Part shown: piece by piece, positions 1 through 8,203 of the stretch
Layout of the letters: the number at the start of each line of letters is the position of its first letter
How positions within the stretch are numbered: the first letter of the stretch is position 1
DNA from: Clostridiaceae bacterium
GTDB lineage: Bacteria; Bacillota; Clostridia; Saccharofermentanales; DTU023
Assembly (NCBI GenBank): GCA_012518795.1
Contig: JAAYRL010000034.1
Coordinates: 1 to 32,092 of the forward strand
Length of the DNA stretch: 32,092 nt
Direction of reading: 5' to 3'
Position numbers and translations under genes: made by a program
The notes under the pieces: model-generated
The model's database searches: none
The model's input: only the letters and a program-made list of their open reading frames with translations
What the model was told of the DNA's origin: nothing

Positions 1-35
1 AGGTAGATAATAAAAAAGACAATTGAGGCAGATAA

Positions 36-779
36 TTGAAAGACACGACAAAATATATTTTAGCAATTGATTCATCAGGTTCAAGCCTTTCAGTTGCACT
101 ACTAGAGAATAACATAATTCGAACTGAAAAATTTCTCAACATATCCAATCAGCATTCAGTGAATTTGTTGCCTGCTCTGGACAGTATGATGCAGGAAGTT
201 AAAAAATCTTATGATGATTTGTCTGCTGTTGCGGTAACTGTCGGACCCGGTTCTTTTACAGGTATCAGAATTGGCGTATCTACCGCGAACACAATGGCAT
301 ATGGTTTAAATATTCCTGTTGTGGGAATTTCAGCTCTTGAAGCTTTGGCTTTTCCGTATAGAAATCAAACGGATATTATCTTACCGGTTTTTGATGCTCG
401 CGGCGGGCGACTTTATGGTGCATTTTTCCAACAAGGACAAAGAATTACAGCTGACCGTCAATTTGTTGATCAGGATTTGCCGGAATTAGTGAAAGATCAA
501 TTTTTCAAAAAGGATTTCAAAGGACAATCCATAACTATTTTGGGCGATGGATTTCTTATGGCACAAACTTTGTTGGCAGAACTTGATCTTAGGCTAACAC
601 AACGCGAATCGGTTTTAACTAAACAGGATTATGTTTCAGCTTCTTCTATCGGTTATTTAGCATGGGAGATATTAGAGAAAAATTCCAAGCCATATGAAAA
701 AGGTTATGGCGAACCGGTGAAACCGAATTATTGCGTGATCACGCAAGCTGAACGCAATTTAGCTAAAAAGAAGAAATAA
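36..779 (+). CDS. tsaB: TsaB, tRNA threonylcarbamoyladenosine biosynthesis subunit
   Basis: TsaB is the non-catalytic partner of TsaD in the cytoplasmic complex that makes the t6A37 modification on ANN-decoding tRNAs. The 247-residue protein shows the ASKHA-type N-terminus ILAIDSSGSSLSVALL and the family motif GPGSFTGIRIG near residue 71, followed by the usual VVGISALEAL segment. Length is normal for Firmicute TsaB. The start is a TTG codon with a TTGAGG ribosome site about 8 bases upstream; no ATG gives the complete N-terminal strand. An open frame ending at a TGA at 24-26 could be the tail of an upstream gene (tsaE is the usual neighbour), but too little is present to name it. A weak hairpin follows the stop. 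Confidence 0.93.
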   Translation: MKDTTKYILAIDSSGSSLSVALLENNIIRTEKFLNISNQHSVNLLPALDSMMQEVKKSYDDLSAVAVTVGPGSFTGIRIGVSTANTMAYGLNIPVVGISALEALAFPYRNQTDIILPVFDARGGRLYGAFFQQGQRITADRQFVDQDLPELVKDQFFKKDFKGQSITILGDGFLMAQTLLAELDLRLTQRESVLTKQDYVSASSIGYLAWEILEKNSKPYEKGYGEPVKPNYCVITQAERNLAKKKK

Positions 780-782
780 AAA

Positions 783-806
783 CTACAAAAATCAGCCTTG
801 TTGTAG
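783..806 (+). terminator. weak hairpin after tsaB
   Basis: CTACAA and TTGTAG form a 6-bp stem with a 12-base loop just after the tsaB stop. The following bases are T-rich but there is no clean U-tract, so termination would be inefficient. Confidence 0.3.
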
Positions 807-823
807 ATTTGAAATTATTTAAA

Positions 824-853
824 TTGACATAATAAAGCCAATAATTTTATACT
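824..853 (+). promoter_or_regulatory. sigma-A type promoter for the HPr/Crh-like gene
   Basis: A perfect -35 box TTGACA (824-829) is followed after 18 bases by TATACT (848-853), or after 17 by TTATAC. The start of transcription would be near 860, giving a leader of about 55 bases before the ATG at 917. It sits in the gap after tsaB, so the HPr-like gene and probably uvrC start a new transcription unit. Confidence 0.6.
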
Positions 854-916
854 TATTAAAATAATAGTCGAGGTTTTGCAGTTAGAACCTTTTAAAATTA
901 TTTTATTGGAGGAAAT

Positions 917-1177
917 ATGGCAACCAAATCTATTCTGATCAATTGGGAAGAAGGCATTGAGATGAAATCAATAGCCTTGTTGATACAAAAAGCATCCGTC
1001 TTTGATTCAACAATATATATTTCTCGTGGTGATCGCCGTGCTAATGCCAAAAGTTTGCTCGGAATGATGTCCCTCGGGATTGAAGATGGTATTGAATTGA
1101 GCATTACTGCGGAGGGATCTGATGCAGAGGAAGCAGTAAATGTTATAGCGGATTTTTTAGAAAATCCTGAAGTGTAA
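917..1177 (+). CDS. HPr/Crh-like regulatory protein lacking His15
   Basis: An 86-residue protein with the full HPr fold pattern. The regulatory serine region NAKSLLGMMSLG aligns without gaps, placing Ser at residue 46 as in classical HPr and Crh. The active-site loop, normally GIHARPA or GLHARPA, reads GIEMKSI: residue 15 is Glu instead of the phosphorylatable His, Arg17 is Lys and Pro18 is Ser. It therefore cannot accept phosphate from PEP through His15. Bacillus Crh has Gln at this place and keeps Ser46, acting as a CcpA co-regulator after HprK phosphorylation. By analogy this is more likely a regulator than a sugar-transport phosphocarrier. It has its own promoter, a TTGGAGG ribosome site, and lies 16 bases before uvrC. 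No hprK or ccpA is in view. Confidence 0.85.
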   Translation: MATKSILINWEEGIEMKSIALLIQKASVFDSTIYISRGDRRANAKSLLGMMSLGIEDGIELSITAEGSDAEEAVNVIADFLENPEV

Positions 1178-1193
1178 AAACAATCGAAACAAA

Positions 1194-3071
1194 ATGTCTG
1201 AAAATCATAATTTGTTTGATGCCAGACTGGACTTGATACCACATGAACCTGGTGTGTACTTGATGAAAGATGCATCCGGTTCTGTTATTTATGTAGGTAA
1301 AGCCAAAAATCTTCCTCAAAGATTACGCAGTTATTTTTCGCCTAATCCGATTGCGGATCCGAAAATATCAGCAATGATTTCTCACATTGCCGATTTTTCT
1401 TATATAATCTGTCAAAATGAACTGGAAGCTCTGATTTTAGAGAATAATTTAATCAAGAATAATCGTCCGAAATATAATACCCTTTTACGTGATGATAAAG
1501 AGTATCCCTATATCAGAGTGACATTGAACGAACTTTATCCAAGAATTCTTAAAGCTTATCGGATTGGTCCGGATCGCGAGCAAGGCACGCGCTACTATGG
1601 TCCGTATTTGGCGGGTGATTTAGAAAGAGCCTTGAAAGCGATTTATCGGATTTTCCCGGTGATGACTTGTAATAGAGTTTTGCCTAGAGATATCGATAAA
1701 GAACGTCCTTGTTTGAAATATTATATTGATCGTTGTATCGGTCCTTGCAAAGGGGATGTTTCTGTTGAAGAATATCGAGCCAGTGTGATGGAAATTTGCC
1801 GGTTTCTTGACGGTCAATATGAGGATCTCTTAAGTTTGATTAAAAATAAAATGGATCAGGCAGCAGAAGATATGCAATATGAAAAAGCTGCTGTTTGGCG
1901 TGATCGTTATCAAGATTTGCAGAAATTGACTGCCGGTCAAGTAACAGTTACAAGAAATCCGGAAAATATTGATGCATTAGGACTTTTTCGCAATGGTAGT
2001 GAAATTTGCATTCAGAAAATGGAGATACGGAATGGTCGGATGATCGGTTCAGTCAGTTCTTTCTTGACGGATCAAGATGAAACTGAGGATGAATTGTTAA
2101 CAGCTTTTCTTAAGCAACATTATGCCGAGTCTTCATACATCCCTAAACTTATTTTATTACCGCATGAATTGATGGATCAGGATTTACTTGCGGAATATTT
2201 ATCTCAATTGGCAGGTTTTAAAGTGGAGTTACGATATCCAAAGCGTGGTGAGAAAAGACAATTATTAACTATGGCGGAAACCAATGCGGAACAAAACTTG
2301 AGACGTCACACCCTGATTGGAGGTTCGGCCACAGGCTTAGCACATACATTAAAAAATCTGGCGGATATTTTTGATTTAAAAGAAGCTCCACGCAGAATTG
2401 AAGCTTATGATATTGCGAATATCGGAGCCGAAGATCGGACCGGGGCAATGGTTGTTTTTACTGAAGGTAAACCCTTACGTTCAGCGTATCGACATTTCAA
2501 AATAAAAAGTTTTGAAGGGATTGATGATTATCGTTCAATGCAAGAAATTTTAACTCGCAGACTTGAACGTCTCCAAGATGGAGAGTTCGGTAATCGGCCG
2601 GATTTGATTTTGATTGATGGTGGCTTGGGCCATGTTAATGCGGTAAGATTAATATTGAAAAAATATGCACCGGAAATACCGGTAGCCGGTATGGTGAAGG
2701 ATAATCGACATCGTACCAGAGGTTTAGTTTTAGCTGATGGTGAAGAAATTGAATTAAAAAATGACAACGCAAATGAGCAAGAAACACCTGACCAAAGAAG
2801 TGAGAGATTGGGTTTGTTGAGGTTGTTGACTGCCATTCAGAATGAAGCCCATCGCTTTGCACAGCGTTTACATAAAAAATCAAGACTCAAAAATACGATT
2901 CGCTATAGCCTGGAAGAAATTCCGGGGATCGGTCCGGCTAGACGCAAAGCATTGTTAAAACATTTTCGCACTGTAAAAAATATCTCTCAAGCTGAATTGG
3001 CGGAGCTGAAACAAGTTCCCGGTTTACCGGACAAAGTTGCGGAAATAATTTATGAACATTTCAGGAAATGA
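1194..3071 (+). CDS. uvrC: UvrC, excinuclease ABC subunit C
   Basis: UvrC makes both incisions in nucleotide excision repair after UvrAB damage recognition. The 625-residue protein has the GIY-YIG nuclease domain at about residues 15-95 (PGVYLMKD and IYVGKAKNL). Four cysteines at 159, 173, 181 and 185 match the conserved cluster-binding cysteines of the family. A UVR (UvrB-binding) motif lies near 208-243, the RNase H-like C-terminal nuclease carries DIANIGAEDRTGAMVVF and DLILIDGG, and two helix-hairpin-helix repeats end the protein (EIPGIGPARR and KQVPGLPDKV). Length is typical. It follows the HPr-like gene by 16 bases and has little ribosome-site signal of its own, suggesting co-translation or translational coupling. 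Confidence 0.97.
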   Translation: MSENHNLFDARLDLIPHEPGVYLMKDASGSVIYVGKAKNLPQRLRSYFSPNPIADPKISAMISHIADFSYIICQNELEALILENNLIKNNRPKYNTLLRDDKEYPYIRVTLNELYPRILKAYRIGPDREQGTRYYGPYLAGDLERALKAIYRIFPVMTCNRVLPRDIDKERPCLKYYIDRCIGPCKGDVSVEEYRASVMEICRFLDGQYEDLLSLIKNKMDQAAEDMQYEKAAVWRDRYQDLQKLTAGQVTVTRNPENIDALGLFRNGSEICIQKMEIRNGRMIGSVSSFLTDQDETEDELLTAFLKQHYAESSYIPKLILLPHELMDQDLLAEYLSQLAGFKVELRYPKRGEKRQLLTMAETNAEQNLRRHTLIGGSATGLAHTLKNLADIFDLKEAPRRIEAYDIANIGAEDRTGAMVVFTEGKPLRSAYRHFKIKSFEGIDDYRSMQEILTRRLERLQDGEFGNRPDLILIDGGLGHVNAVRLILKKYAPEIPVAGMVKDNRHRTRGLVLADGEEIELKNDNANEQETPDQRSERLGLLRLLTAIQNEAHRFAQRLHKKSRLKNTIRYSLEEIPGIGPARRKALLKHFRTVKNISQAELAELKQVPGLPDKVAEIIYEHFRK

Positions 3072-3101
3072 AGATATTAGGAATGAGGTATCAAGGTATT
3101 T

Positions 3102-3842
3102 ATGTCCGTATATTGCTTAGCAGATTTTCATTTAAGCAATCAAGTTGACAAACCGATGCATAAATTCGGCGAGGAATGGCTAGACCATGATCTGAAAATT
3201 AAAGAAAACATACAAAATGTGCTTACTGATGCGGATTTACTTTTAATTCCCGGCGATATTTCTTGGGCAATTAATTTGCAAGAAGCAAAAAAAGATTTAA
3301 TTTTTATTAGCGAACTGCCGGGGAGAAAAATTCTTTTGCGCGGGAATCATGATTATTGGTGGGGCACACTCAGCAAAAATTATCGGGCAATGACGGAATG
3401 GCAGATTGATAATATCGATTTTCTGCAGAATAATGCTTTCAGAGTTGAAGATCCGGATCTAGGTGGCTTGTTGATAGCAGGTACACGCGGTTGGATTTTT
3501 CCTAATGATTTAAAATGGCAAAAATCGGATCAAAAAATTTATAACAGAGAAATTCAACGCTTAGAATTATCTTTGACACAGGCAGAAAAACTGAAACAAC
3601 CGGGAGATAAATTGATTGTGATGACTCATTTTCCGCCGGTAAATCCGCAACTTGCAATTTCTGAATTTACCAAATTGATGTATGATCATCAAGCCAAGGT
3701 TTGCGTATTTGGACATATTCATCATCGTTTAAGTCCTTATCAACTTTCAGGTGAATTAATAAATGAGATTCCGCTGATTTTAACAGCTTGTGATCAAGTT
3801 GATTTTCAACCTATACTATTAGATGATTATCTGAAGTCATAA
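3102..3842 (+). CDS. calcineurin-like metallophosphoesterase
   Basis: A 246-residue protein with the ordered metal-binding motifs of calcineurin-type phosphoesterases: D-x-H at residues 8-10 (LADFH), GD at 51-52 (PGDISWAINL), GNHD at 81-84 (GNHDYWWGTL), a histidine in VMTHFPP, and GHIHH near 205. All expected di-metal ligands are present, so it should be catalytically competent. It has no signal peptide or membrane segment and is probably cytoplasmic. The substrate cannot be inferred; related proteins act on nucleotides, phosphodiesters or phosphoproteins. It starts 30 bases after uvrC in the same direction and is probably in the same transcript. A 116-base gap follows before yicC. Confidence 0.88.
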   Translation: MSVYCLADFHLSNQVDKPMHKFGEEWLDHDLKIKENIQNVLTDADLLLIPGDISWAINLQEAKKDLIFISELPGRKILLRGNHDYWWGTLSKNYRAMTEWQIDNIDFLQNNAFRVEDPDLGGLLIAGTRGWIFPNDLKWQKSDQKIYNREIQRLELSLTQAEKLKQPGDKLIVMTHFPPVNPQLAISEFTKLMYDHQAKVCVFGHIHHRLSPYQLSGELINEIPLILTACDQVDFQPILLDDYLKS

Positions 3843-3958
3843 ATATTGAAATAATTATAAAACACACGAATCATAACTTATTAAAAAACAGAAAAAACGT
3901 GTAAAGTATTATAAACTACAGTAAATAACAAAAAATAAACCGAAAGGAACCAGAGCAA

Positions 3959-4843
3959 ATGGCAAAAAGCATGACCGGTTTTGGCAAAGCTTTAATAACA
4001 GAAGATGATTTAACAGTTTCTGTTGAAATAAAATCCGTTAATCAAAAAAATAGAGACTTGAGAATTCATATGCCTTATGTTCTCAATCCTTTCGATTCAG
4101 AAATAAGAAAGTTGCTTGATTCTTATATTAGCCGAGGTTATGTCGATGTAAACATCAATTATGAAGATTTATCCGGCGAACCGAATATCAAGTTGGATCT
4201 GAACAATGCCAAAGCTTATTTGAGTATATATAATGAAATTGAAGAATTAACCGGAGAAAAAATAGCTTCAAAAGCAACACTATTAGCAAGAAATAACAAT
4301 TTGATTGCTAAAGTCGAACAAAATTTGGATGCTGACAGATATTTGCCGATTTTGTTAAAAACCTGTGAGCAGGCTTTACAAGAATTTGATGCAGCAAGAC
4401 AAGCCGAAGGCTTGCACTTAATCTCGGACTTAAAACAAAGAATCATAGATATGCAAAGCAACGTAGATAAAATTGCATTGCGTGCTAAAACTGTACCTGA
4501 GTATCATAAAGAACGTCTTTTAGAGCGTTTATCTAATTTAATCGATGCCGATTTGGAAGAGTATTATGACGGTCAACGCGTAGCGGCGGAGATTTCGGTT
4601 TTTGCAGATCGTGCTGATGTGACAGAAGAAATTATTCGTCTCCGTAGTCATCTGGAACAATTTTTGAATATACTTGAATTAGACGAACCCATAGGTAAAA
4701 ATTTGGATTTTCTAGTACAAGAGTTATTGCGTGAAACTAATACGATAGGTTCGAAAGCCAATGATTTGGAAATTATCCAAATGATTGTAGAAATGAAATC
4801 GACTATTGAAAAAATCAGGGAGCAAGTCCAAAACATTGAATGA
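3959..4843 (+). CDS. yicC: YicC-family endoribonuclease-like protein
   Basis: A 294-residue protein with the YicC N-terminal domain starting MAKSMTGFGKA, which is diagnostic, and the C-terminal DUF1732 region with RVAAEISVFADRADVTEEI and LDFLVQELLRETNTIGSKA. YicC proteins have been linked to RNA degradation and stationary-phase survival in other bacteria. An AAAGGAACC ribosome site precedes the ATG. It opens the yicC–remA–gmk–rpoZ block that is conserved in many Clostridia and Bacilli. The Lys/Glu-rich C-terminal helices look like a helical bundle. Length is normal. Confidence 0.93.
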   Translation: MAKSMTGFGKALITEDDLTVSVEIKSVNQKNRDLRIHMPYVLNPFDSEIRKLLDSYISRGYVDVNINYEDLSGEPNIKLDLNNAKAYLSIYNEIEELTGEKIASKATLLARNNNLIAKVEQNLDADRYLPILLKTCEQALQEFDAARQAEGLHLISDLKQRIIDMQSNVDKIALRAKTVPEYHKERLLERLSNLIDADLEEYYDGQRVAAEISVFADRADVTEEIIRLRSHLEQFLNILELDEPIGKNLDFLVQELLRETNTIGSKANDLEIIQMIVEMKSTIEKIREQVQNIE

Positions 4844-4941
4844 TTAAAACGATTGAGAGAATTAAAGATTTCTGTTATCCTTGTAAATCGTAACAACATA
4901 ACAATAATTTAAACCAATAATAACAATTTAGAGGTGGCTAG

Positions 4942-5190
4942 GTGGAAAATTCAGTGTTTATCAAAGTAGGAGATTCAAGTGTTATTTCATTACAACGCTT
5001 GATAGCAATTGTTTCTGCCGACTCTGCCCCGATTCGCAGAATGATTCAGGAAGCCCGTGAACGTGGAACTTTGATAGATACAACATATGGCAAAAAGAAT
5101 CTTTCTGTTTTGATTATGGATAGTGATCATTTAATTTTATCTTCGCGAACGGTTGAACAATTAAATGCAATTATTGAGGATGCTTTATGA
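4942..5190 (+). CDS. remA: RemA-like DNA-binding regulator (DUF370)
   Basis: An 82-residue protein matching the RemA/YlzA family (DUF370), with the signature [20 protein letters not shown] and the C-terminal [15 protein letters not shown]. In Bacillus subtilis RemA activates extracellular-matrix and osmoprotection operons by forming DNA-binding rings. The start is GTG at 4942 with GAGGTGG seven bases upstream. The stop overlaps the start of gmk in an ATGA arrangement (5187-5190), showing translational coupling. In many Clostridia the gene is present without the B. subtilis matrix genes, so its targets here are unknown. Confidence 0.92.
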   Translation: MENSVFIKVGDSSVISLQRLIAIVSADSAPIRRMIQEARERGTLIDTTYGKKNLSVLIMDSDHLILSSRTVEQLNAIIEDAL

Positions 5191-5816
5191 TGGACAATGA
5201 TAGGACACAAGGTAAAATATTATGTGTATCCGGACCCTCAGGTGTAGGCAAAGGCACAGTTATCAGCAAATTAATGGAAAAACGCCAAGATTTCGTATTA
5301 TCTATTTCTATAACGACTCGTGCTCCGCGTGGTGAGGAAAAAGATGGAGTTGATTACTATTTTTGCTCTACAAGTGAATTTCAGGATTTAATTGTTAAAA
5401 AAGAAATTTTAGAATTCGACATTTATTCGGGTGAATACTATGGAACGCCGGTAGGACCGATTCGTGATTTTGTTCGCAATAAACAGAATGTAATCCTGGA
5501 TATTACAATCGCCGGTGCTTTGCAAGTGAAAAAAATATTCCCTGAAGCCTTAATGGTATTTTTGTTGCCGCCATCAATGGATGCACTATATGATAGATTG
5601 TTAAAAAGGGATACGGAAACCGAAGATCAGATCAAGGCCAGAATTAAACAAGCGGAAATAGAGATCTTACATGTAGAAAAATTTGAATACGCAATCTTAA
5701 ATGATAAAATAGAAGATACTGTTGCAAAACTTGAGGCGATTCTTATTGCTGAAGAATGCAAATATTACAATCAATCTGCAAAGTTTGAACAACTTTTTAA
5801 TTTACAAAATATTTAA
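5187..5816 (+). CDS. gmk: guanylate kinase
   Basis: Guanylate kinase phosphorylates GMP to GDP with ATP in purine salvage and synthesis. The 209-residue protein has the P-loop GPSGVGKGT at residues 16-24, the GMP-binding segment [19 protein letters not shown], and the EYYGTP motif. The C-terminal region includes the lid arginines (RLLKRDTET) and the typical tail. The first ATG overlaps the remA stop; a second in-frame ATG directly follows, so the exact first residue is uncertain by one codon. Position between remA and rpoZ is the conserved order. Confidence 0.97.
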   Translation: MMDNDRTQGKILCVSGPSGVGKGTVISKLMEKRQDFVLSISITTRAPRGEEKDGVDYYFCSTSEFQDLIVKKEILEFDIYSGEYYGTPVGPIRDFVRNKQNVILDITIAGALQVKKIFPEALMVFLLPPSMDALYDRLLKRDTETEDQIKARIKQAEIEILHVEKFEYAILNDKIEDTVAKLEAILIAEECKYYNQSAKFEQLFNLQNI

Positions 5817-5894
5817 ATATACAAGATCTATAAATGATAAATACATACTGTATATAATGATAAATAATTTATACGTCAGGGAAGGAAAGACATT

Positions 5895-6359
5895 ATGCTG
5901 ACTAAACCATCAATAGAAGAATTATTACCCAAAGCCGAAAATCGTTATGTTTTGGCAATGTTGACCGCTAAGAGAGCAAGACAATTGGTTGACGGAGCAC
6001 AACCTATGATTGATGAAAAGATTGATAATTATGTTTCTCTGGCAGCACAAGAGATTAAAGAAGATCAAGTTAAAGCTGTCAAAGGACCACAAGATATCAA
6101 AGTACCTTTACGTCCCGAGGTAGAAGCCGAGAGACTGAATGCTGAATTGGAGGCTGAAGCAAAACGCCGAGAAGTTCAACATGCTGAGAACAAACGAAAT
6201 GCCGAAAGAATTCAAGCTCGTGAAAGGGTGCTTGAAAGAGCTCAATTCATTGAAGACGAAAAAGAGGTTAACAAGAACTTGGCTGAACAATTTTTGCGTT
6301 TGGTTAATGAAAATGCAGGATTTGGTAATGATAGTCAATTTGATCCGGATGAAGAATAA
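5895..6359 (+). CDS. rpoZ: RNA polymerase omega subunit with long charged C-terminal extension
   Basis: The first ~65 residues match the omega subunit that supports assembly of the beta-prime subunit: SIEELLPKAENRYVLAMLTA followed by KRARQL. Its place directly after gmk supports the call. Most bacterial omega proteins are about 65-90 residues, but this one is 154. From about residue 75 to 150 it has a tail almost free of glycine and aromatic residues and rich in Glu, Lys, Arg and Ala, predicted by eye to be a long helix or coiled coil, ending in an acidic DPDEE. The reading frame is continuous, with the same codon style as the N-terminus, so this is not a frameshift artefact. The start ATG follows AGGGAAGG. 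Confidence 0.88.
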   Translation: MLTKPSIEELLPKAENRYVLAMLTAKRARQLVDGAQPMIDEKIDNYVSLAAQEIKEDQVKAVKGPQDIKVPLRPEVEAERLNAELEAEAKRREVQHAENKRNAERIQARERVLERAQFIEDEKEVNKNLAEQFLRLVNENAGFGNDSQFDPDEE

Positions 6360-6409
6360 ACTTAGTGAAACAAGTTAATCAATTATGAATTAAAGGGGAT
6401 ATAGATGTT

Positions 6410-7798
6410 ATGAAAGCACAAGATAAATCCATGGAGACAATTGTCAATCTGGCCAAGAATAGAGGTTTTGTTTATCCGGGTTCGGAAATCTATGGCGGAT
6501 TGGCTAATACATGGGATTATGGTCCTTATGGTGTTGAGTTAAAGAATAATATCAAAAAAGCTTGGTGGCAAAAATTCGTTACAGAAAATCCATATAATGT
6601 AGGAATAGATGCTGCAATTTTGATGAATCCCCGTACTTGGGAAGCATCAGGCCATGTTGCCGGCTTTTCCGATCCTTTAATCGATTGTAAAGAATGTCGC
6701 AACCGTTATCGTGCAGATAATTTGATTGAAGATTTTAATGAAAATCGCGGTGTAAAAGAGAATGTCGAAGGTTTCTCCAATGAACAGTTGAGCGAATATA
6801 TTGAGAAGAATGAGATTCCTTGTCCGAGTTGCGGCAAAAGTGATTTTACCAAAGTTCGTCAATTCAATTTGATGTTCAAGACTTTCCAAGGTGTTACCGA
6901 AGACAGTCAAGCTGAAATTTATTTGAGACCTGAAACTGCTCAAGGTATTTTCGTGAATTTCCGTAATGTTCAGAGAACTTCGAGAAAACAAATTCCTTTC
7001 GGCATTTGCCAAATCGGTAAATCATTCAGAAATGAAATAACACCCGGCAATTTTATTTTCCGAACACGCGAGTTTGAGCAATTGGAACTGGAATTTTTCT
7101 GTAAACCGGGAACCGATTTGGAATGGTTCGCATATTGGCGAGATTTCTGTATGCAATGGTTACTTGACCTGGGAATTAAAGAAGAAGATTTACAATTAAG
7201 AGATCATGGTCCGGAAGAATTATCTCATTATTCCGTTGCGACGACCGATTTTGAATTCCGCTTCCCCTTTGGTTGGGGTGAATTATGGGGGATTGCCGAT
7301 CGCACGGATTTTGATTTAAAACAACATATTGAGCATAGTGGTAAAAATCTTTATTATCGTGATCCCCATACTAATGAAGAATATATTCCGTATGTTGTAG
7401 AACCTTCGTTGGGAGTTGATCGGATGTTTTTAGCCTTCTTATGTAATGCATATGATGAAGAAGAGCTGGAAGATGGTAGTACCAGGACTGTATTGCGTTT
7501 ACATCAAGATTTGGCACCGGTTAAAATTGCCATTTTACCTTTGTCAGGGAAATTATCTGAACAAGCAAATGAAGTATATTCAATGCTGGCCAAAAAATTC
7601 ACTTGTGAATTTGATGATCGTCAATCTATCGGCAGAAGATATCGTCGTCATGATGAAATTGGAACACCTTATTGCGTGACGTTTGATTTTGATTCTCCGG
7701 AAGATGAGATGGTGACGATTCGAGAACGTGACAGCATGGAACAAATCCGTATTCCGATAACAGATTTGGTCAGTTATTTCAGCGAAAAGCTTGACTAA
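6410..7798 (+). CDS. glyQS: glycine--tRNA ligase, alpha2 (one-chain) type
   Basis: A class II aminoacyl-tRNA synthetase charging tRNA-Gly. At 462 residues it is the eukaryote/archaea/Gram-positive-like homodimeric type rather than the two-subunit GlyQ+GlyS type. Motif 2 is visible in [20 protein letters not shown], and motif 3 in [10 protein letters not shown]. Cysteines in CKEC (93-96) and CPSC near 137-140 look like a zinc-binding pair. The C-terminal anticodon-binding domain starts around [17 protein letters not shown] lies about 11 bases before the ATG. No tRNA gene or T-box leader was recognised upstream. Confidence 0.96.
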   Translation: MKAQDKSMETIVNLAKNRGFVYPGSEIYGGLANTWDYGPYGVELKNNIKKAWWQKFVTENPYNVGIDAAILMNPRTWEASGHVAGFSDPLIDCKECRNRYRADNLIEDFNENRGVKENVEGFSNEQLSEYIEKNEIPCPSCGKSDFTKVRQFNLMFKTFQGVTEDSQAEIYLRPETAQGIFVNFRNVQRTSRKQIPFGICQIGKSFRNEITPGNFIFRTREFEQLELEFFCKPGTDLEWFAYWRDFCMQWLLDLGIKEEDLQLRDHGPEELSHYSVATTDFEFRFPFGWGELWGIADRTDFDLKQHIEHSGKNLYYRDPHTNEEYIPYVVEPSLGVDRMFLAFLCNAYDEEELEDGSTRTVLRLHQDLAPVKIAILPLSGKLSEQANEVYSMLAKKFTCEFDDRQSIGRRYRRHDEIGTPYCVTFDFDSPEDEMVTIRERDSMEQIRIPITDLVSYFSEKLD

Positions 7799-8203
7799 CT
7801 TTCATTATCGGTAAGCCTAAAATATTCTCGATTGCTTCAAGTAGCATTTCAGTATATAGGGATAATTATTTTTTGTTGTTGCAACGATAGAATAAAAAGA
7901 TAACTTGTCGTTGATAACAGCTTGTAAGATTGACTAAAATAGTTAAGAATGTTAATCTTTTTTTAGTCACTATTTTACTTCATATCTTATTTTTATGAAT
8001 TTTAAAAGCGACAAATAAACATGAAAAGAAATTAACGAGCCTATCCAAACATGAGAAAAAGAGCTGTAAAAATTGCAACAGAAATTGAAATATGACTGAC
8101 TTATTAATAAGCCGTACTACTGCCTTATGCAGTAGTATGGCTTTTTTATATAACAATAACAATACAATATAAAATATAGCAAAAAAATCACGGAGGTGTG
8201 CAA
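7799..8203 (+). other. 405-base intergenic region between glyQS and ppdK
   Basis: Very AT-rich DNA without a credible gene. It contains a 9-bp inverted repeat, TGACTAAAA (7931-7939) with TTTTAGTCA (7961-7969), which could be a weak terminator for glyQS or an operator. It also has CAACGA/TCGTTG complementary segments around 7882-7914 and the strong hairpin at 8109-8147. No convincing -35/-10 pair for ppdK was found. Confidence 0.6.
8109..8147 (+). terminator. strong intrinsic terminator or attenuator upstream of ppdK
   Basis: A 15-bp stem (8109-8123 with 8129-8143, one G-T pair) with a five-base loop CTTAT is followed by a run of T. It is one of the strongest terminators in the window. It lies 310 bases after glyQS and only 57 bases before the ppdK ATG, so it either ends a glyQS or unannotated transcript, or acts as an attenuator in a ppdK leader. 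Confidence 0.85.

Noticed and set aside
1-26. Possible tail of an upstream gene (tsaE)
   Set aside because: One frame ends with TGA at 24-26, but only seven codons are visible, too few to support a call.
898-1275. 125-codon - strand frame
   Set aside because: It lies opposite the HPr-like gene and the start of uvrC, both clearly coding on the + strand, and shows no recognisable domain.
6139-6378. 79-codon + strand frame within rpoZ in another frame
   Set aside because: Considered as a possible frameshift explaining the long omega tail, but the original frame is open to its own stop and keeps consistent charged composition.
6300-6409. T-box riboswitch upstream of glyQS
   Set aside because: The spacer to rpoZ is only 50 bases, too short for a T-box, and no T-box consensus or terminator was seen.
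7980-8162. 60-codon open frame on the - strand between glyQS and ppdK
   Set aside because: It runs through the strong hairpin at 8109-8147, is Leu/Phe-rich from AT-rich DNA, has no ribosome site and no family match.
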